This document shows positions 48,001 to 48,670 of a DNA stretch of 48,670 nt, piece after piece (position 1 is the stretch's first letter; each line of letters starts with the position of its first letter). The DNA lies in IMG/VR virus record IMGVR_UViG_3300046684_000217, positions 1 through 48,670 of that record. The stretch is one strand, 5' to 3'. The stretch is from a virus. Position numbers and translations under genes: made by a program. The notes under the pieces were generated by a model. That model had not been told where the DNA came from. It saw nothing but the letters and a program-made list of their open reading frames with translations, and searched no databases.

Positions 48001-48670
48001 CTTCGTTGACCTCGTGGTTGACTGAGGTATTGTTGGCTGCCGCCGCCAGTTCCAACTCACGAATCTTGCCTGTGGGAATCTCACCCGTAGTGAACAATTC
48101 TCTGACCGCTTGTGAGGCTCCCTGGGTGATCTCTTTCACTCCCTCTGGTGCAACCCCGGAGAGTCTGTTGCGTGCCCATCTCCCCACGGCAAGCGAACCG
48201 ACACCTAACCCGACGAGTCCACCGAACGCTACTGCCACGCCCTTACCGATGATGTAGGCACGCAGCACGTTCTGCTCGGCTTGGCCGATCTGTGACTGTG
48301 GCGTGTAGCTTAAGATATGCTGGCCCGATTTGATCGTGTCACTCACCGAGTGATAGATTGGTTTCCCTTCTTGCTCCGCCTGATTGACACCTCTGAGTGC
48401 TTCCATTGCCAGCGGTGCGCCGACCGGTCCCAGTGCCGGAGTCAGTGCCATATCGGCAATGGTTCTTCCCACACCCTCAGAGAAGCCACGTTCGCCGACC
48501 ACACCCCGCACTGAGGCTTCTTGCTCTGGCGTGAGGATGCTCGGCTGTGCGCCCAAGGCCATGCTGCCGAGTTGCGCGGCTTGCGTGGTTGCACCTAACG
48601 TTTCGCCTGCTGCCGCTGCACTAAAGGCGTTGCCAAACACGCCTGCGGTCATCTCAAGAGCACGCTGCAC
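44999..48670 (-). CDS. Giant virion/ejection-type protein, C-terminal part
   Basis: Continuation of the gene that starts at 1146; residues about 338-1560 of the circular ORF. Visible features are a Gly/Ala-rich hydrophobic stretch at about 465-500 (IIGKGVAVAFGGLVGLGVGS), which could insert in a membrane; a long helical middle; a proline-rich linker (PPPIGPPAPPPFTGPMMPPG) at about 1130-1180; and a C-terminal region with another hydrophobic stretch (NALVKGSAAAILGAEMGNYVF). This organisation resembles large internal virion or polyvalent phage proteins. The TAG stop overlaps by three bases the TAA of the rightward operon's last gene, so the two operons converge with no terminator between them. 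Confidence 0.8.
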   Translation of the reverse strand: MQRALEMTAGVFGNAFSAAAAGETLGATTQAAQLGSMALGAQPSILTPEQEASVRGVVGERGFSEGVGRTIADMALTPALGPVGAPLAMEALRGVNQAEQEGKPIYHSVSDTIKSGQHILSYTPQSQIGQAEQNVLRAYIIGKGVAVAFGGLVGLGVGSLAVGRWARNRLSGVAPEGVKEITQGASQAVRELFTTGEIPTGKIRELELAAAANNTSVNHEVNEAILKHTPAVVINPKTTKLTITMNNGQIADEGTFPKALKDAIEATAKGEPPPLQFGESAALREIASIEGPQNKVNAIFEQFGMGIRVVDGRAAKGLRVTRVGKEFSVIGADFKKRFTTAKEVRQFVNDYPLSSNRIEDAAYKDLLVQGKNGFYLTAEVVNHDAMVGNLSVTPNWQTVLQYFTSSLQPQTVRLKDVEARLGAPLHTRVVIPMERAYTEFRAFNQPYQDEITQLVKGIGKHGPGSKREGYVHLMAEEPGSSGWNDLIREYKLDPQKAEQFRSLFLRGSEEFGIDGNKLLTQIIPRVRETGSLEKAFPSGHLPKEAAFWADDVNFGNVPFAEGTEHDIEVLARSFFSQGGFTIKAGKAWREAVQIADELMTQPLPANARSSWETLAMQRQQQHTYLEHYLRSVKGWGDHSDEMAMRWLGVTMQKLSVGSDIPPHQVTQLGKKVYGAMYASNYAAHFGFRLSAIGKQWLQLVQSTYPHFGGPETTRAINSLFGKGGQAQRQRIAEAGALLDTPIMTEADAGPMADWLQWSGKGLSWADNFNRLVPGSAQLNLMRRYLPGYQAKAPKVAPRGVMPAQAMPPPIGPPAPPPFTGPMMPPGIRAGGVAMRPIQRAPAAKPPPTITNTHAMPKNYGTVSPTFQKQFPMGTEVTFEAAEAGGLRPVKGTVTGYIRTKSGAEHATVAEPGVPNGHVANVAMGLKRAGGPGAKPGPKGPGLRQRVMMLKEQREAEGFVESIRTEVPYSKKPLAIQAMEDADMQPVMIPNRTPPPPPEVPIAPDIPEPPGIFSPLWKQFAADTKIDHFNWQEQQQIKTLIDNGETEEAINVAIRKSVAKTQYLYDMPNRPPALHSVAGRFVGQYATFPLSYIQQFRDIFTGGTRTNAQRIAHATRWFAANALVKGSAAAILGAEMGNYVFFQPMIVSGGPRFNWWLEVPKIMTGFSHQSMLGHVEKALEGNIPGAGMGKDIYRMMTAQDLAGVGRAVLNVPPTKEEKKRLGGR
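48536..48670. repeat. Terminal overlap, right copy
   Basis: Second copy of bases 1-135, with 134/135 identity. The single difference falls in the third base of an Arg codon (CGT here, CGC at the left end) of the ejection-protein gene, so it is silent. It looks like population variation collapsed differently at the two contig ends. Confidence 0.95.

Overview
The window is one complete, circularly closed genome of a tailed bacteriophage, most likely a podovirus. The first 135 bases recur as the last 135 (one synonymous mismatch), so the unit length is 48,535 bp and one large gene runs across the contig ends. A HK97-type packaging/portal/capsid set with a podovirus-type adaptor and tail nozzle, no tail-tube/sheath/tape-measure set, and no integrase or recognisable lysogeny repressor suggest a virulent podovirus. 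The host is not identifiable. Sec signal peptides and exopolysaccharide-type enzymes suggest a Gram-negative, polymer-producing environmental bacterium (inference).

Layout. A leftward (minus-strand) late operon runs from about 31,150 down through position 1 and on to 44,999 across the junction. In order of transcription it holds: a putative small terminase, a cluster of small genes with two tiny membrane proteins, the large terminase, an Acb2/Tad1-like small protein, the portal, three small genes, a scaffold-like protein, two head-associated proteins, the major capsid protein, eight consecutive genes that all start with a Sec-type signal peptide (22,054 to 9,724), a podovirus head-tail adaptor, a small TM/coiled-coil pair, a tail-nozzle-like protein, several Ala/Gly/Gln-rich virion proteins, and a 1,560-aa ejection-type protein. 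A rightward early operon (32,239 to 45,002) carries many tiny unknown genes, then a Cas4/RecB-like nuclease, a Sak4-like ATPase, an SSB-like protein with an acidic Phe-ending tail, a Vsr/DUF559-like nuclease, a DUF3987-type replication ATPase, an HTH protein and two more secreted proteins. No DNA polymerase, RNA polymerase, tRNA, CRISPR or integrase was seen, so replication must lean on the host polymerase.

The 1.09-kb AT-rich divergent region (31,150-32,238) and its flanks hold a shared 25-bp element facing both operons, a CTAC-N5-GTAG dyad over the late promoter, a near-consensus early promoter that would give a leaderless mRNA, and a promoter-terminator pair with no ORF that may encode a ~100-nt RNA.

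The most unusual feature is the block of eight adjacent, translationally coupled genes with export signals. They include a PF14099-like polysaccharide lyase, two right-handed beta-helix proteins (one also with FN3 and Kelch-like parts), an FN3 protein and a 1,386-aa fibre-like protein, and occupy the place where tail fibres or spikes would be expected. With two more secreted proteins at the end of the early operon, at least ten of about 77 genes look exported. I propose, as inference, a phage-encoded secretome that acts on the host envelope or extracellular matrix from outside, possibly also supplying the virion with fibres.
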